A DNA stretch of 64,000 nucleotides from Ricinus communis. Taxonomy: Eukaryota; Streptophyta; Magnoliopsida; Malpighiales; Euphorbiaceae. The notes under the pieces are model-generated. The model saw only the letters and a program-made list of their open reading frames with translations. It did no database searches and had not been told where the DNA came from. The first letter of the stretch is position 1; every line of letters begins with the position of its first letter. The stretch is taken from the NCBI RefSeq assembly GCF_019578655.1, contig NC_063257.1, positions 17,112,001 through 17,176,000 on the forward strand, written 5' to 3'. A program made the position numbers and the translations under genes. Positions 36,676-46,679 of the stretch are shown one piece after another.

Positions 36676-38152
36676 TGAACGGGTTGTCAAGCCCTTCAAA
36701 ATAAATTCACTGATTTTCCTAAACTAACTTGTAGAAATAGTGAAACCAGTCGAATCCCAAGGGAACCAATGTGGATAGCTTCTCAAAGTAAAATAAAAGG
36801 GGGTTTTGAATGTTTGAATCAAAATTATAAATAAGCGGGGAAAATAATGAAGATTTGAATAGTAAATAAAAATCAATCTTAACAAAATTCCAATTCAAGA
36901 GTGCTAATTCCATCCAATTGTAATCATGATCATAGGCTAAAATATTAATTCTTCTATTCAAGTACTTAGTCTACTTATTCAAAAAAGCCGCAACAAGTGT
37001 AATTCTTCTAATATAATTGACTCGAACCCAACATCCAAATCAAAACTTACCATTAGTCAACTGGGCACGATAGCGTTCCATATCAACTTAATGATAGCAT
37101 TAAGAATAATGAGAATGACTAAACCAACATTAATTTAATTGAGATAACTGCAATTGAAATAACCTTGTTCCTTTATTTCCCTAGAGCCTATCATGCAAGC
37201 TATGTAATTCGAATATGCCGTTATCACACACACATGAGCCAGCTCCTTGCTACTTGTGTCAATCGTTCATGACAATTACGGATCACAAACTCAAAGTTTA
37301 GCAATAGAAAAATCAATATCAAAGCTGAGTCGTCAGTTCAATCAATATCAATAATTCATAAATAATAGGAACAAGAAATAAAGAATACTTGAATTAAAGA
37401 AGAATTCTGTTAAGCTCAAAGCCTCACAAAATCACAATTGAAATTTATTCACTCTTGAATTAGAAACTAGAAAACTTAGCCACTCATGGTGGAGTAAGAA
37501 TTCATAAGAATTGTAGAGAGTAGAAGAAGAAATAAGAATATGAATATCAATTTGAATCTGAATCTGAATCTCCATCTGAATCTCAATATCTAGCCGTCCT
37601 TATATAAGAAGTAAAACCCTAAACCCTAATAGAATCCTTATCAAAAAGAAATAAGCTTCCTATTTAATCTTATCCCTACAAGAAAGGATAAGATTAAAAG
37701 TGATCTAAATAAATTAAAACCCTAAATACATGGAAGAAAGTTCTATTAATCCAACACTTCCAAAAATAGAGGAGATTAACTAGGGATAGGTCCACCACAA
37801 TGAAAACTCTGAAAATTTTGAAGCTCTCCTTAGCATCTTTTAGCAGCTCATGGGGTGCAAAGCGTGGTCACGCCTTGGCGTGATGATCTTCACGCAGTTG
37901 CGGAGCTTATGGGCTGTAAGGCGTGGTCACGCCTTGTCGACAGTGATCTTCTGTGCAGATTTCTGCGCTTCCTCCAAAAGACTTAGTTTCTGATCAATGA
38001 TGACTTAAAATATGTCTTTAGGCTGGATTTTGCTCCATCCTTGATATTGCTCACCTAAGTCAGAATAAACATAATTTCCATAATTAAGTACATTATTCAA
38101 CCAAATTGCAAGGAAATTCAACACGATAAATATAACTATTTGTGACTTATCA
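36676..38152 (-). repeat. Element G 5' LTR
   Basis: About 1477 bp, direct repeat of 30508-31991. Minus-strand TATA box (TTATATAAGG) at 37598-37607. Two cgtggtcacgcctt words lie at about 37860-37935. Confidence 0.92.
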
Positions 38153-38157
38153 GGGAG

Positions 38158-40002
38158 CCATGTTGCAGCAGCAAATTTTCACACGGGCCCATAGTAGAGG
38201 CACGGCAGGGACGACACGGGCCCGAAGCAGTCAAGTAGCAACAGATCCAGCCGCGGGTCGCAAGGTGGCTGCGAGTTGCAGGGCACATGCAATGGACGAG
38301 GCCTCAAAAAAGACAACCGCGGCAGCAACACAAGGTCGCCAGCCGCGAGGTCGCGAGCCACATGCAGCGGAATAGCTCACAAGGTACACCATAGCGGCAC
38401 TAGCAAGAACACTGCGAGCTCATGGAGGAGCAGCCAAGCGCAGTGCGCGGACGGGCCTACGACGTAGGCAGACGCGGAAGCAGCTTGACGATGTAGTTCA
38501 CGCGAAAATTTTGAATTCTTGGCTATTTTTCGGCGAAAATTAAAATAATTATATCTAAAAAATTAGGGATTAATTATAATGAAAAATAGAGTTATTTTTA
38601 AGTTAAAATACTATCTTTAAAAATTAAATATATATCCATCTCTTCCACATAAATAGTCATCTCACTGATTTAGGATTTTATTTTAATTTTTTTAATTCTA
38701 GGATTTGTATTTATTTTTTAGGACATAACTTTTAATTATCTTAAGATTTAATCTTTCTAGTATATTTAGGATAGTTTATTATTTTCAATTTTTTATTTTT
38801 TATTTTTTTATAATTATTAATGATGTGTGTTCAAGTGTGCTTCTAAGATCTGGATGGTGGAGATTGGAATTCAAGTTTATTGCTTACTATGCATTGTAAA
38901 ACTCCAGGGGAGTATTATATCTTTTTCCTTTCTTCTTGATCTTTATTTTTATATATGCAATGACATTAAGGATGATGTCAAATTTAAATGTTGCAGAGGG
39001 AAATAGAGTATTTCTTCAATTAAACTTTATATGCCATGCCATGAGAATTAGCAACTTTGGTGAATTTTTGTAAAATTTTAAATTTTTCTACTCAGCTTTT
39101 TCTTATTATTCTATATAAGAGTCAATGAAAGAATGCAATTATGTTAAGATTCTTTAACTCTTGAGTTAGTCTTTAACATGTATAACTGTGAATTGATGAG
39201 TTATTTACACTAAAATTATCAAGTATCTATTCTTTGCATATAGACATATGATGGATAGTTTAGCAAATTTGAGTTGGGTATAATTAGAAGTGTATGATTT
39301 AGACTATGCTTTCCTTGTTACTAAATTAGCTTGCCAGAGATTGTAAGATATGATATGGGTAAGTTAAAGCTCTAAGTAATATGTTCTATTTTGCTAATTT
39401 TAGTAGTTTAATAACTGAGGATCTTCATGACCAATGTCAATTTTCGCGTAAAAAGGCAATTAAGATTATGAGTATACAAAGCATCTTAATGTATATTTTG
39501 TCGAGTAACTAGGTGCATTCATCATCCATGTTTGTATTTGCGTAAAAAGACATAACGTCTCAAGAAAGAAACAAATATCCTAAGTATCAAGTAAAAATCC
39601 AAAGGGTGTAAGAAAAGAAAAAAGTATAAGAGCTTCAAAAGCAAGTGATATAAAAAATATATAGATGTCTATTGATCTCTTGTTACGAATGAAGGTTTTG
39701 CCTTTTTGAATAGGGTTATGATAATTTGGATTATGCATTATAGTTGTATCCTTTGAAGATGAGTTAGACTATTTGTTGTGAAACATGTATGAAAGATTGG
39801 ATGCTTGATTCTTTTGATTAACAATGATCTAGTTTATATTTTCAAAGAAAATTATTATGATTCAAATGTTATTGGGTTGACATGATCTTTGCATTAGTGA
39901 GATTCTTTTGAATAATATTTTGAGGCTGAGTGTGAATGTTCTTCATGATTTTTGCAAAAGCTAATTCCTAAGTTGCTATTTACTTGAGGACAAGTAAAGG
40001 TT
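38158..40002 (+). mobile_element. Element Y non-coding 3' region
   Basis: Continues element Y after the G insertion. A GC-rich minisatellite (about 38160-38500) is followed by AT-rich spacer, a decayed internal hairpin 1 (tgacatt...gatgtca at 38961-38980) and about 1 kb of spacer to hairpin 2. ORFs crossing the GC-rich tract have no domain content. It is a plus-strand copy of what element X has in reverse. Confidence 0.75.
38160..38500 (+). repeat. GC-rich degenerate minisatellite of element Y
   Basis: Words such as gggcacatgcaatggacgagg and cgagccacatgcagcgg recur about 70 bp apart. Homologous to 25555-25755 and 41290-41510. Confidence 0.7.
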
Positions 40003-40014
40003 TAAGTGTGGGGG
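39979..40014 (+). promoter_or_regulatory. Element Y hairpin 2 and polypurine tract
   Basis: Perfect 8-bp stem TTTACTTG / CAAGTAAA with loop AGGA (39979-39998), then ttaagtgtggggg (40002-40014) four bases before the LTR. Confidence 0.8.
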
Positions 40015-40018
40015 TATT

Positions 40019-41289
40019 TGATCTGTCCAAATTATATATAGATATTTAAGGGTATTTTAGAGCTTTAATAATATATTTATATATATAATATGGTAAAAAA
40101 TATATGTTTTTACCTCACTTAAGTTTAATTGTCTATCTTCAAGTAATATTGGCCAAGAGAGAAAAATTTAGAGCTAAATACTCAAAAAGAAGCTTAATTG
40201 GACATGTTCGTATCAAGGCCCAAGATTAAGACGCATAGACTGCTATCTGCAAGGCCTGGCCAAAGATTACAAGGCCCAAGGGACATTTTAGTCATTTTGT
40301 ACAATTATTATGATTTATGTTAAGAGTTAAATATGGGATAGTATTTGGTGGAGATAAAGATACTTAAAGTCTTATCTATTAGATAGACTTATATTAGGTA
40401 TACATCTCTAATGAGACTTATTTAGAGGAGGACTCTTCTCTATATATATCTCTGGAAACCTAATTCTTAAAGGGGAAGGGAGTTTTCTCCTATATGCTCT
40501 CTACATCTGTCCACCATTATTTTCTCTACAGTTTAGTTTTCATTACTCTTTCTAAGATCTAAGGCACTTTTCAAGAAGTGGAGAATGAGAACTAATCATG
40601 TTCCTACTTGAAGAAATTCTAGATCTAGAGGAGTTTTTACTTTATTGTTTTATGTATTTCTGTTTAATACCATATGATCATTGGGTTAAATATGTTAGGC
40701 TAGTTTTGATAAGTGTTTAGTTTAGTCTTTTTACTTTTGTATGAATCTCGTTATTTATTTATTTAAAGAATGATTTCTTTACCTTCATATCCTTATTAAC
40801 TTCAGTTATTATTGTTAGTTAACCATCATATTAATTTAGCAATAGTTATTGTTATGAACATATTTAGGTTAAAAGTATTAGAAATATCATCTTTACTTTA
40901 ATATATATTGGTATAAGAAACCTAGGTTGCATCATTAGCTTGAGTGACTTAAGGAAAAGGCACATCACCATCTCATTCATTAGATCTAGGCTTAAAGTGA
41001 AATAAGGAGATTATTACGTAAATGGCTAGACTAAATACTATCTTTAGCATATAGTTCTCAATCATAAGCATCTGCATTTGCATTGCATATTTATTTATTA
41101 TTTAGTTACTTTATTTTATAGATATAAACACTAATTCAGAGTGTTTAGATTTACTTTTATAGTTTTGTGATGATAATTAATCTTTATAATAAGTGGCATC
41201 ATAGTTTCTTGAGAGATCGACCTTGTAGTGAACTTACCCTTACTATAAGAACGGTTCGTCCACTTGCGAGTACTAAACTAGACATATCA
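40019..41289 (+). repeat. Element Y 3' LTR (family C)
   Basis: Runs TGATCTGTCC to GACATATCA, 1271 bp, with TATA-like ctatatatatc near 40438-40449. It is about 8-10% diverged from the inverted X LTR (8310-8867 plus 22114-22852). Y's 5' LTR is missing. The LTR is followed not by unrelated flank but by the GC-rich tract of another family-C copy (Z). Confidence 0.85.
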
Positions 41290-41884
41290 AGACGCGGGCC
41301 ACACATAGCGGATGGGACCGCGAAGAAGACAATCACGGCAGCAGCACAAGGTCACCAGCCGTGAGTCGCGGGCCACACGTAGCAAATGAGGCTGCGAGGC
41401 GCGGACGAGGCCACGAGGCGTGCAACAGCGGCACCAACACTTACGTTGCGAGCTCGCGGAGGAGCTGTCAGGTCGCGACACATGCGACTTCACCACTTCT
41501 TTGGCTAATTTTGACTTCAAATTAAATATTTTAATTTGAAAACTAAAAAATTTGGATGGTGGAGATTGGAATTCAAGTTCATGGCTTTAATTTGCATTGT
41601 AAAACTCCAGGGGAGTATTCTATCTTTTTCCTCTCTTCTTGATCTTTACTTTTATATATGCATTGACATTAAGGACAATGTCAAATTTAAGTGTTGGGGA
41701 GGGAAATAAAATATTTCTTCAATTAAACTTTATATGCCATGCCATGAGAATTAGCAACTTTGGTGAATTTTTACAAGATTTTAAATTTTATACTTAGCTT
41801 TTTATTATTATTTTATTTAAGAGTCAATGAAAAAATGCAATTATGTTAAGACTCTTGAACTCTTGAGTTAGTTTTTAAAATGTA
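41290..41884 (+). mobile_element. Z: third family-C fragment
   Basis: Starts abruptly inside the GC-rich tract (41290-41510; the cgcgggccacac word twice, about 75 bp apart). It continues through the ggatggtggagattgg segment and hairpin 1 (TGACATT / AATGTCA, 41664-41683, then aagtgttggggaggg) and is cut at 41884 by LTR J. Non-coding. Confidence 0.75.
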
Positions 41885-42389
41885 TGATATGCATCATTTT
41901 ATACATATTTATATGCCCAATTGTTTATATTTTTATGCATAGTTATCTTGTTTTATGCCAGAATCACCTATGTTTTGTTTCCTTTCACGTTTCAGGTCAT
42001 TATCGAGGGACATTATCAGTAATTGAGGGAAATACGTGCAATTACGGACTAGAATCCATCAAAATTGAGCAAGGAGTAGCATTCCAAGGTTGAGCATGGC
42101 CTGAACTCTGGCCGTGTTGAACCATCAAATAGTCGACCTTCAAGAGTGCCATTTTGGCACGATTTTCGAAGCCACCACGGCCTCCACCACGGCCCGTGGT
42201 GGCTCAACACCGGCGAGGGCATGCCAGGAAGAAGTCGTGAGTTACAAGACGCAGAGGTCCAGCACTGCATGGACTCTGCCTGTGCTGATCAGCACGAGCT
42301 TGACCACGGCCGTGCTGAGACATTTATATAGGCAAATGCGATTTATTGAGCTAGCGTTCGATTTTCTGACTTGATTTCACAAATACAAG
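41885..42389 (+). repeat. J: 5' part of an Athila-type LTR
   Basis: Starts TGATATGCATC; closest to solo LTR S1 (reverse complement of about 24010-24516). The five preceding bases, atgta, are the expected target duplication. GC-rich words (cacggcc, gtggtgg) lie at about 42095-42320, with TATA box TTATATAGG at 42324-42332 directly after them. Broken at 42389 by the D/E array; the rest should lie beyond 64000. Confidence 0.8.
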
Positions 42390-43830
42390 TGATGTGCATA
42401 GAATACACACATCTAAATAGGGATTTTAAGGCAGAATTTATGTACATTTGGATGTGAATTGGTCCCAACATTCACCCTATGCATTTGTTTATATACTTTA
42501 GGTCCAAAAGAAGTCAAGGAGTGATAAAGGGAAGAATTGGACATCAAAGTTGCTGAAACAAGTCAAGTTTGCGCATCCCTAATCTGAACATGGTCGTGTT
42601 GGTTTCAACACTGGCCGTGTTCCCAACACGTGCACCAACACGGCCGTGTTGGTGCATCAAACATCAAAGAAACAGAAGTTTTAGGGAGCACGGCCACATA
42701 GAGTAACACGGGCATCAACACCAGCCCGTGTTGGGAACACGGCCACCAACACGGCCATGTTGGCTGGCGACAGGGGGAATTAGTTAAAAGAAAGAAGAGA
42801 GGAAAGAAAAAAGAGAGAGCGGGGGAGAACATCCCAAACCCTAATTTTTCTCTCCCTAAGGGTTTTCTGAGCTGAAACCAAAGGAAAATGAGACTTGGAT
42901 CAAGGTTTCAATCGGATTCCCTTCAAAGATTGAAGATTGGGCGAGGTTTGTTGATTCGTTTTCAAATCGAGCAAGAGGAACAAGAATCGATTCAATTCGA
43001 GCAAGAGGAATTGGGGCTGTTTACTCTCATCCAAGGGTGTAATCGGGTTTTCTCTACCTTTACTCATTGTTGTAATTGAATTCTTGTATGTTTTGATAAT
43101 GAATATGTTTAGCTAGATTGATTAAATCCATTAGGATTTCTTTACTATGTTGGCTTAATGTTATATTGTTGGATTGTTTGGGTTAGTTCTGTATTCTTCT
43201 TGCTTTCAGTATTAATAAGATAATGCATTATTCATGAGACGTTGTGAATTGTGTGTTTAGATTGCTTTGTGTGATTGAGAAGTCCATTTGGCAATTGAAA
43301 TCTTGAATAGCAAAAACTGGTTAATAATTGCTTAGAGATAAGGATAATTAACTAGCCGGATTAAGAATTAACAAAGCTTAATAGAGGCGGATTAAAGCTT
43401 AATGCTAATTTAAGAATCAGTCGTTAGGAAGAGATTCCAACTTTAGGTTATTAGATTTAGGAATTCGGTTATCTCAAGAGAGAAACCGAATTCGGTTAAG
43501 AATTCATCCACGGGTAGCATAATTAGACTCACCAATCCTTTATCTGTTGTTTGATTGCCAACTAGTTTAGGTTCCCTTTGGGTTTGCTTTCTTGTCTTGG
43601 TTATTTTAGTTATCAATTACTCCTGCATCTCCCTTAGAATTTAGCTTGTACCTATTAGTTAGTTTAGAAATTATTCATCAATAATTTTAGGTTAATATAA
43701 CAAAGAACAAAGGAGTAACTCTGGGCTTTCACTTTCCCGAGGAATATGACCTTGATACTCGCCATTAGTGCTAGACTGCATCGCTAGGTACACTGCTTTA
43801 GATTATAGCTAACACAAGTAGCACACATCA
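42390..43830 (+). repeat. Element D 5' LTR
   Basis: 1441 bp, TGATGTGC to CACATCA. A palindrome cluster lies at 42585-42775, and a telo-box-like AAACCCTA in the leader at 42836-42843. About 4-5% diverged from 46680-48104, with extra indels in the palindrome cluster. Confidence 0.9.
42631..42656. repeat. 26-bp perfect palindrome in the D LTR
   Basis: The half-site TGCACCAACACGG is followed directly by its reverse complement. It is the longest of many cacggccgtg-type words between 42585 and 42775. The D/E shared LTR keeps 22 bp of it at 46920-46941. Confidence 0.95.
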
Positions 43831-43836
43831 AGTTTT

Positions 43837-43853
43837 TGGAGCCGTTGCCAGGG
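43837..43853 (+). other. Element D primer binding site (tRNA-Asp)
   Basis: TGGAGCCGTTGCCAGGG, two mismatches from the complement of the plant tRNA-Asp(GUC) 3' end, six bases after the LTR. Confidence 0.85.
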
Positions 43854-43983
43854 AATGTTTGAAAACTAGAGTGAAATTTGCTATTTGTTAATTTAGCCAT
43901 TTTTATTTATTTATTTCTGTTTTGTTTGTATATATTTATTTAGTTAAGTTTATGATTCAGGTATTGAATGATAAGGAGGTTCA

Positions 43984-44891
43984 ATGTTAAATTCAAACTC
44001 TTTGTATGATGCGTTGGAAAATGGGATTAGGAACCAAGAGAGTGCTAAAAATTGGGATACCCGTGCATCTTTAGAAGCTCTAGTGGAATCATTTTGCAGG
44101 GCTACCAATCAACTCTCTACTCCTATCCTTTCATCTCAAGTTTTTTGTGAATTTTGTTGTGGTTTACATTTGAGTAATGATTGTCCATTGTATAGTGATG
44201 TTGCTCATTGTTCTTATAACTATGAACAGGTGAATTATACGGAAAGTTGGCCAAATAACTCGTATAGAAGCACTTACAATCAAGAGTGGAGCACTCATTC
44301 ACCTTTTGGATGGAGCTTAGATGGCCCAGAACCACCAGAATCTCAGCAAACACATCAGCAGCCTAATCTTGCACCTTCAACTCAAGATGAAGAGTTAGTG
44401 TCGGAGGAGCTGATGATGAGGTTCATTACAAGTCTTGATGATAGATTTTGACAAACAGAGAGGGTACTTGAAAGTCAACAAGCCTCAATTAAGAACATAG
44501 AGCATCAAGTAGGCTTGATCTTCAAGTTACTAGCTGAAGAGCAATTGGGAACTCCATCAAACGCTACTGAATCTAAGGAACACTTGAGCGCCATCACTTT
44601 GCGTTCAGGTGAGAATTTTTTTGGTTTATCTACTATGTTTGACGATGATGCTTCTGTGTAGGACGATTTCTTGAACATGGAGATGGAACCAGAAAAGGAA
44701 GAGGCGAACATAATTCCTTTGAAAGACTATCAACAGGAATGTACAGTTGATGATGTTGAGTTGCAGGTAGAGGAATTGTTGGTGGATTTTCCACAAGTCC
44801 CTTCGATGATGGAAGATGAGCACTAGTTATCCAATGAAGAAGTCTTGGAGGAGCTCGAGTTTCTTCTAGCAAGTGAACCAAGCAAAGACTG
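43984..44891 (+). pseudogene. Element D Gag tail remnant
   Basis: 155 open codons from 43984, then the same frame with stops. It has NQLSTPILSSQVFCEFCCG and a knuckle C-x2-C-x3-H-x4-C (CEFCCGLHLSNDC), an aromatic/Asn-rich segment (NSYRSTYNQEWS), SEELMMRFITSLDD, and the linker HLSAITLRSGE that precedes protease in relatives. The capsid core that should come before it is deleted, and the protease after it is deleted too. Confidence 0.75.
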
Positions 44892-45453
44892 AAGAAAACC
44901 ATCGACACTCCTGAAGAAATTGCCCAACCATCGATCCTTCCAATTGTTGAAACTCCAACTCTCAAATTGGAAGAGCCCCTACAACATCATGACTATGTTC
45001 AATTATATGAGGAGCGAGTTTTGCCCATCATACTGGCAGCTTGCTTGACAGTCGGGAAGAGGAAGTCGACGATTATCCCTTTAAGCGGATACTTGAAGCC
45101 ATTTTCTTGGAAGAAGGATGGATGGTCGTCAATCCCCACCGTTTGCTTTTCACCATGAGTCCAGCTAAGAAGACTCATCACATAAAAAAGAAGCGCTTTT
45201 GGGAGGCACCCTAAACTTTGTCTTTAATCTCTAATATTTTAACCTTTTGTTTTGAAACATTTTATTAGTTTTAGTTTTCATATTTTATTTAATTTTTGTT
45301 TCAGTTTCGGTTTTAATTCTTTATTTTATTATTTGCAGCCACTCCTCTACCACAGACTAATGGCATACGATATACTGTGATGCACCTCTTTTCACTCCCG
45401 GAGCCATAGTCAGGCGATTAGTTCTTTTCCCTTTTGCATTTCTTATATTTTGT
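44892..45453 (+). other. Element D pol-end relic and spacer
   Basis: Around 45150-45215 the sequence matches the end of pol in E (agtccagctaa, then aagaagcgc and a tttgggaggc hairpin-like word). Everything between the Gag tail and this point in a complete element is missing. No ORF is supported. Confidence 0.6.
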
Positions 45454-45490
45454 ACACTGAGGACAGTGTGTCCTTCAAGTGTGGGGTGGG
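45454..45490 (+). promoter_or_regulatory. Element D internal hairpin 1 and purine tract
   Basis: Perfect 6-bp stem ACACTG / CAGTGT with loop AGGA (45454-45469), then aagtgtggggtggg (45477-45490). Confidence 0.8.
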
Positions 45491-46640
45491 TGATATTTAT
45501 CCCATCTTAATTATTTGTTTATTCTTTGTGCAATTTTTTTAAAAAATTTAAAAATATTTCACTTTGTTTCTATGCTCTTACTGTTGACTTGCTTTTGAAA
45601 TCCTGTTTATGTCCATGTGATCGGGTAAAACCGATAGTGTTGAGTTTTGCAGAAGAATGTAAGATAATTAGTTTGAGTTTTGCACTAAGTTGCTTTGGTT
45701 TATTTAATTCTGTTTTGATGATTTTTGTTTGGAACCTACTCAAAAGCACACTTGTGAGAAATTGAGCCTAAATTGTAAGCATACACTTTATATGCTTGTA
45801 TTTATTTCTTGTTGAGAGTGCCAATTACTGTCTTTACTTTTAGAACTTGCACGGTAATGCTTATGAGGGCCATAAGGAGAGTTTAACACTTTAGTATGAT
45901 AGAGGCAATTAAGTTTTTCATTCTAGCCAAATAGCCTTCATTCGTTTATTGATTCTGTAGATAACCCCCTCATTCACCATTTTCTATCATATTTCTTATA
46001 GCAGCTTTCTTCAATCCAAAAGAAACTCACTCTATTACGTGAATGTTCTTCCTTTATGAAAAAAAAGAAAAAAAATAAATAGAAGAATAAGAGGGAAAGG
46101 TGATGAAAAGAAAGAAAGTAAGTGAGCTAAACATTTTGACTTGATTCCTATTTCCCACCTTGGACTATTGTTCATTGTTTATCCTTTATAATTTCTGTGG
46201 CTTGTGTGCAAGTCATTTATCTCATTGCAGAACACCATAGGTTCAACTCTTACTAAATTTACCTATCCTTACTTAATCCCCATTACAACCCTTATAAAGA
46301 CCTTTTAACATGGTTGTTGACTCTCCATAAATGGTAGGAGTAGGATTTAAGAGCAAGCATATAGTAATTAAGGCAGTATTTGATGCATTGAGCGATTTAA
46401 CACTATCCTTTAAACACTTTGAGTGACTTAGAGTGAATCTGGTGAGGAGTTGGTTCTGAATAATTTTGTTAAGACAGTATTTTGCGAATTATTGGTATCT
46501 TGGTTGTGATACTTGAATTGATTGCTTCGTTTCTTTTTGTTTGACTTACGCTTGTTAAGGATATGTGCAGGAGCTCTCTAGCTTGTCTGTCAGTTTAAGT
46601 ATTGTTCCTTAGTGGTTTATTTTCCTTATTTTACTTTTGA
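45491..46640 (+). other. Element D long non-coding 3' spacer
   Basis: No supported gene. Bases 46278-46460 are the block shared with B and G (ccccattacaaccc, taaagacc, gagcaagcatat and cactttgagtgactt). Confidence 0.65.
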
Positions 46641-46679
46641 TTGCTTGAGGACAAGCAATGAGTTAAGTGTGGGGTTATT
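46641..46679 (+). promoter_or_regulatory. Element D hairpin 2 and polypurine tract
   Basis: Perfect 7-bp stem TTGCTTG / CAAGCAA with loop AGGA (46641-46658), then aagtgtgggg (46665-46674) and the LTR. Confidence 0.85.

Larger units (their letters stand above)
30508..38152 (-). mobile_element. Element G: non-autonomous Athila-like gag-protease retrotransposon
   Basis: 7.6 kb, with LTRs of about 1.48 kb and a perfect 5-bp duplication gggag (30503-30507 and 38153-38157). LTR divergence is about 2% by eye, so the insertion is recent. On the minus strand: 5' LTR, primer site, gag, protease fused to the last residues of integrase, tandem repeat, hairpin 1, spacer, hairpin 2 with purine tract, 3' LTR. 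The region that should hold RT, RNase H and most of integrase is cleanly missing, so mobilisation must have used enzymes from another element. Confidence 0.93.

Noticed and set aside
38142..38467. Open frames rich in Ala, Arg and Ser
   Set aside because: They arise from the GC-rich minisatellite of element Y, span the G-Y junction and target duplication, and have no homologous frame in the X and Z copies.
22853..41884. Recent large palindromic duplication (X and Z as arms around Y)
   Set aside because: X, Y and Z differ from one another by similar amounts (about 6-8%), so X and Z are not sister copies of one duplication event.
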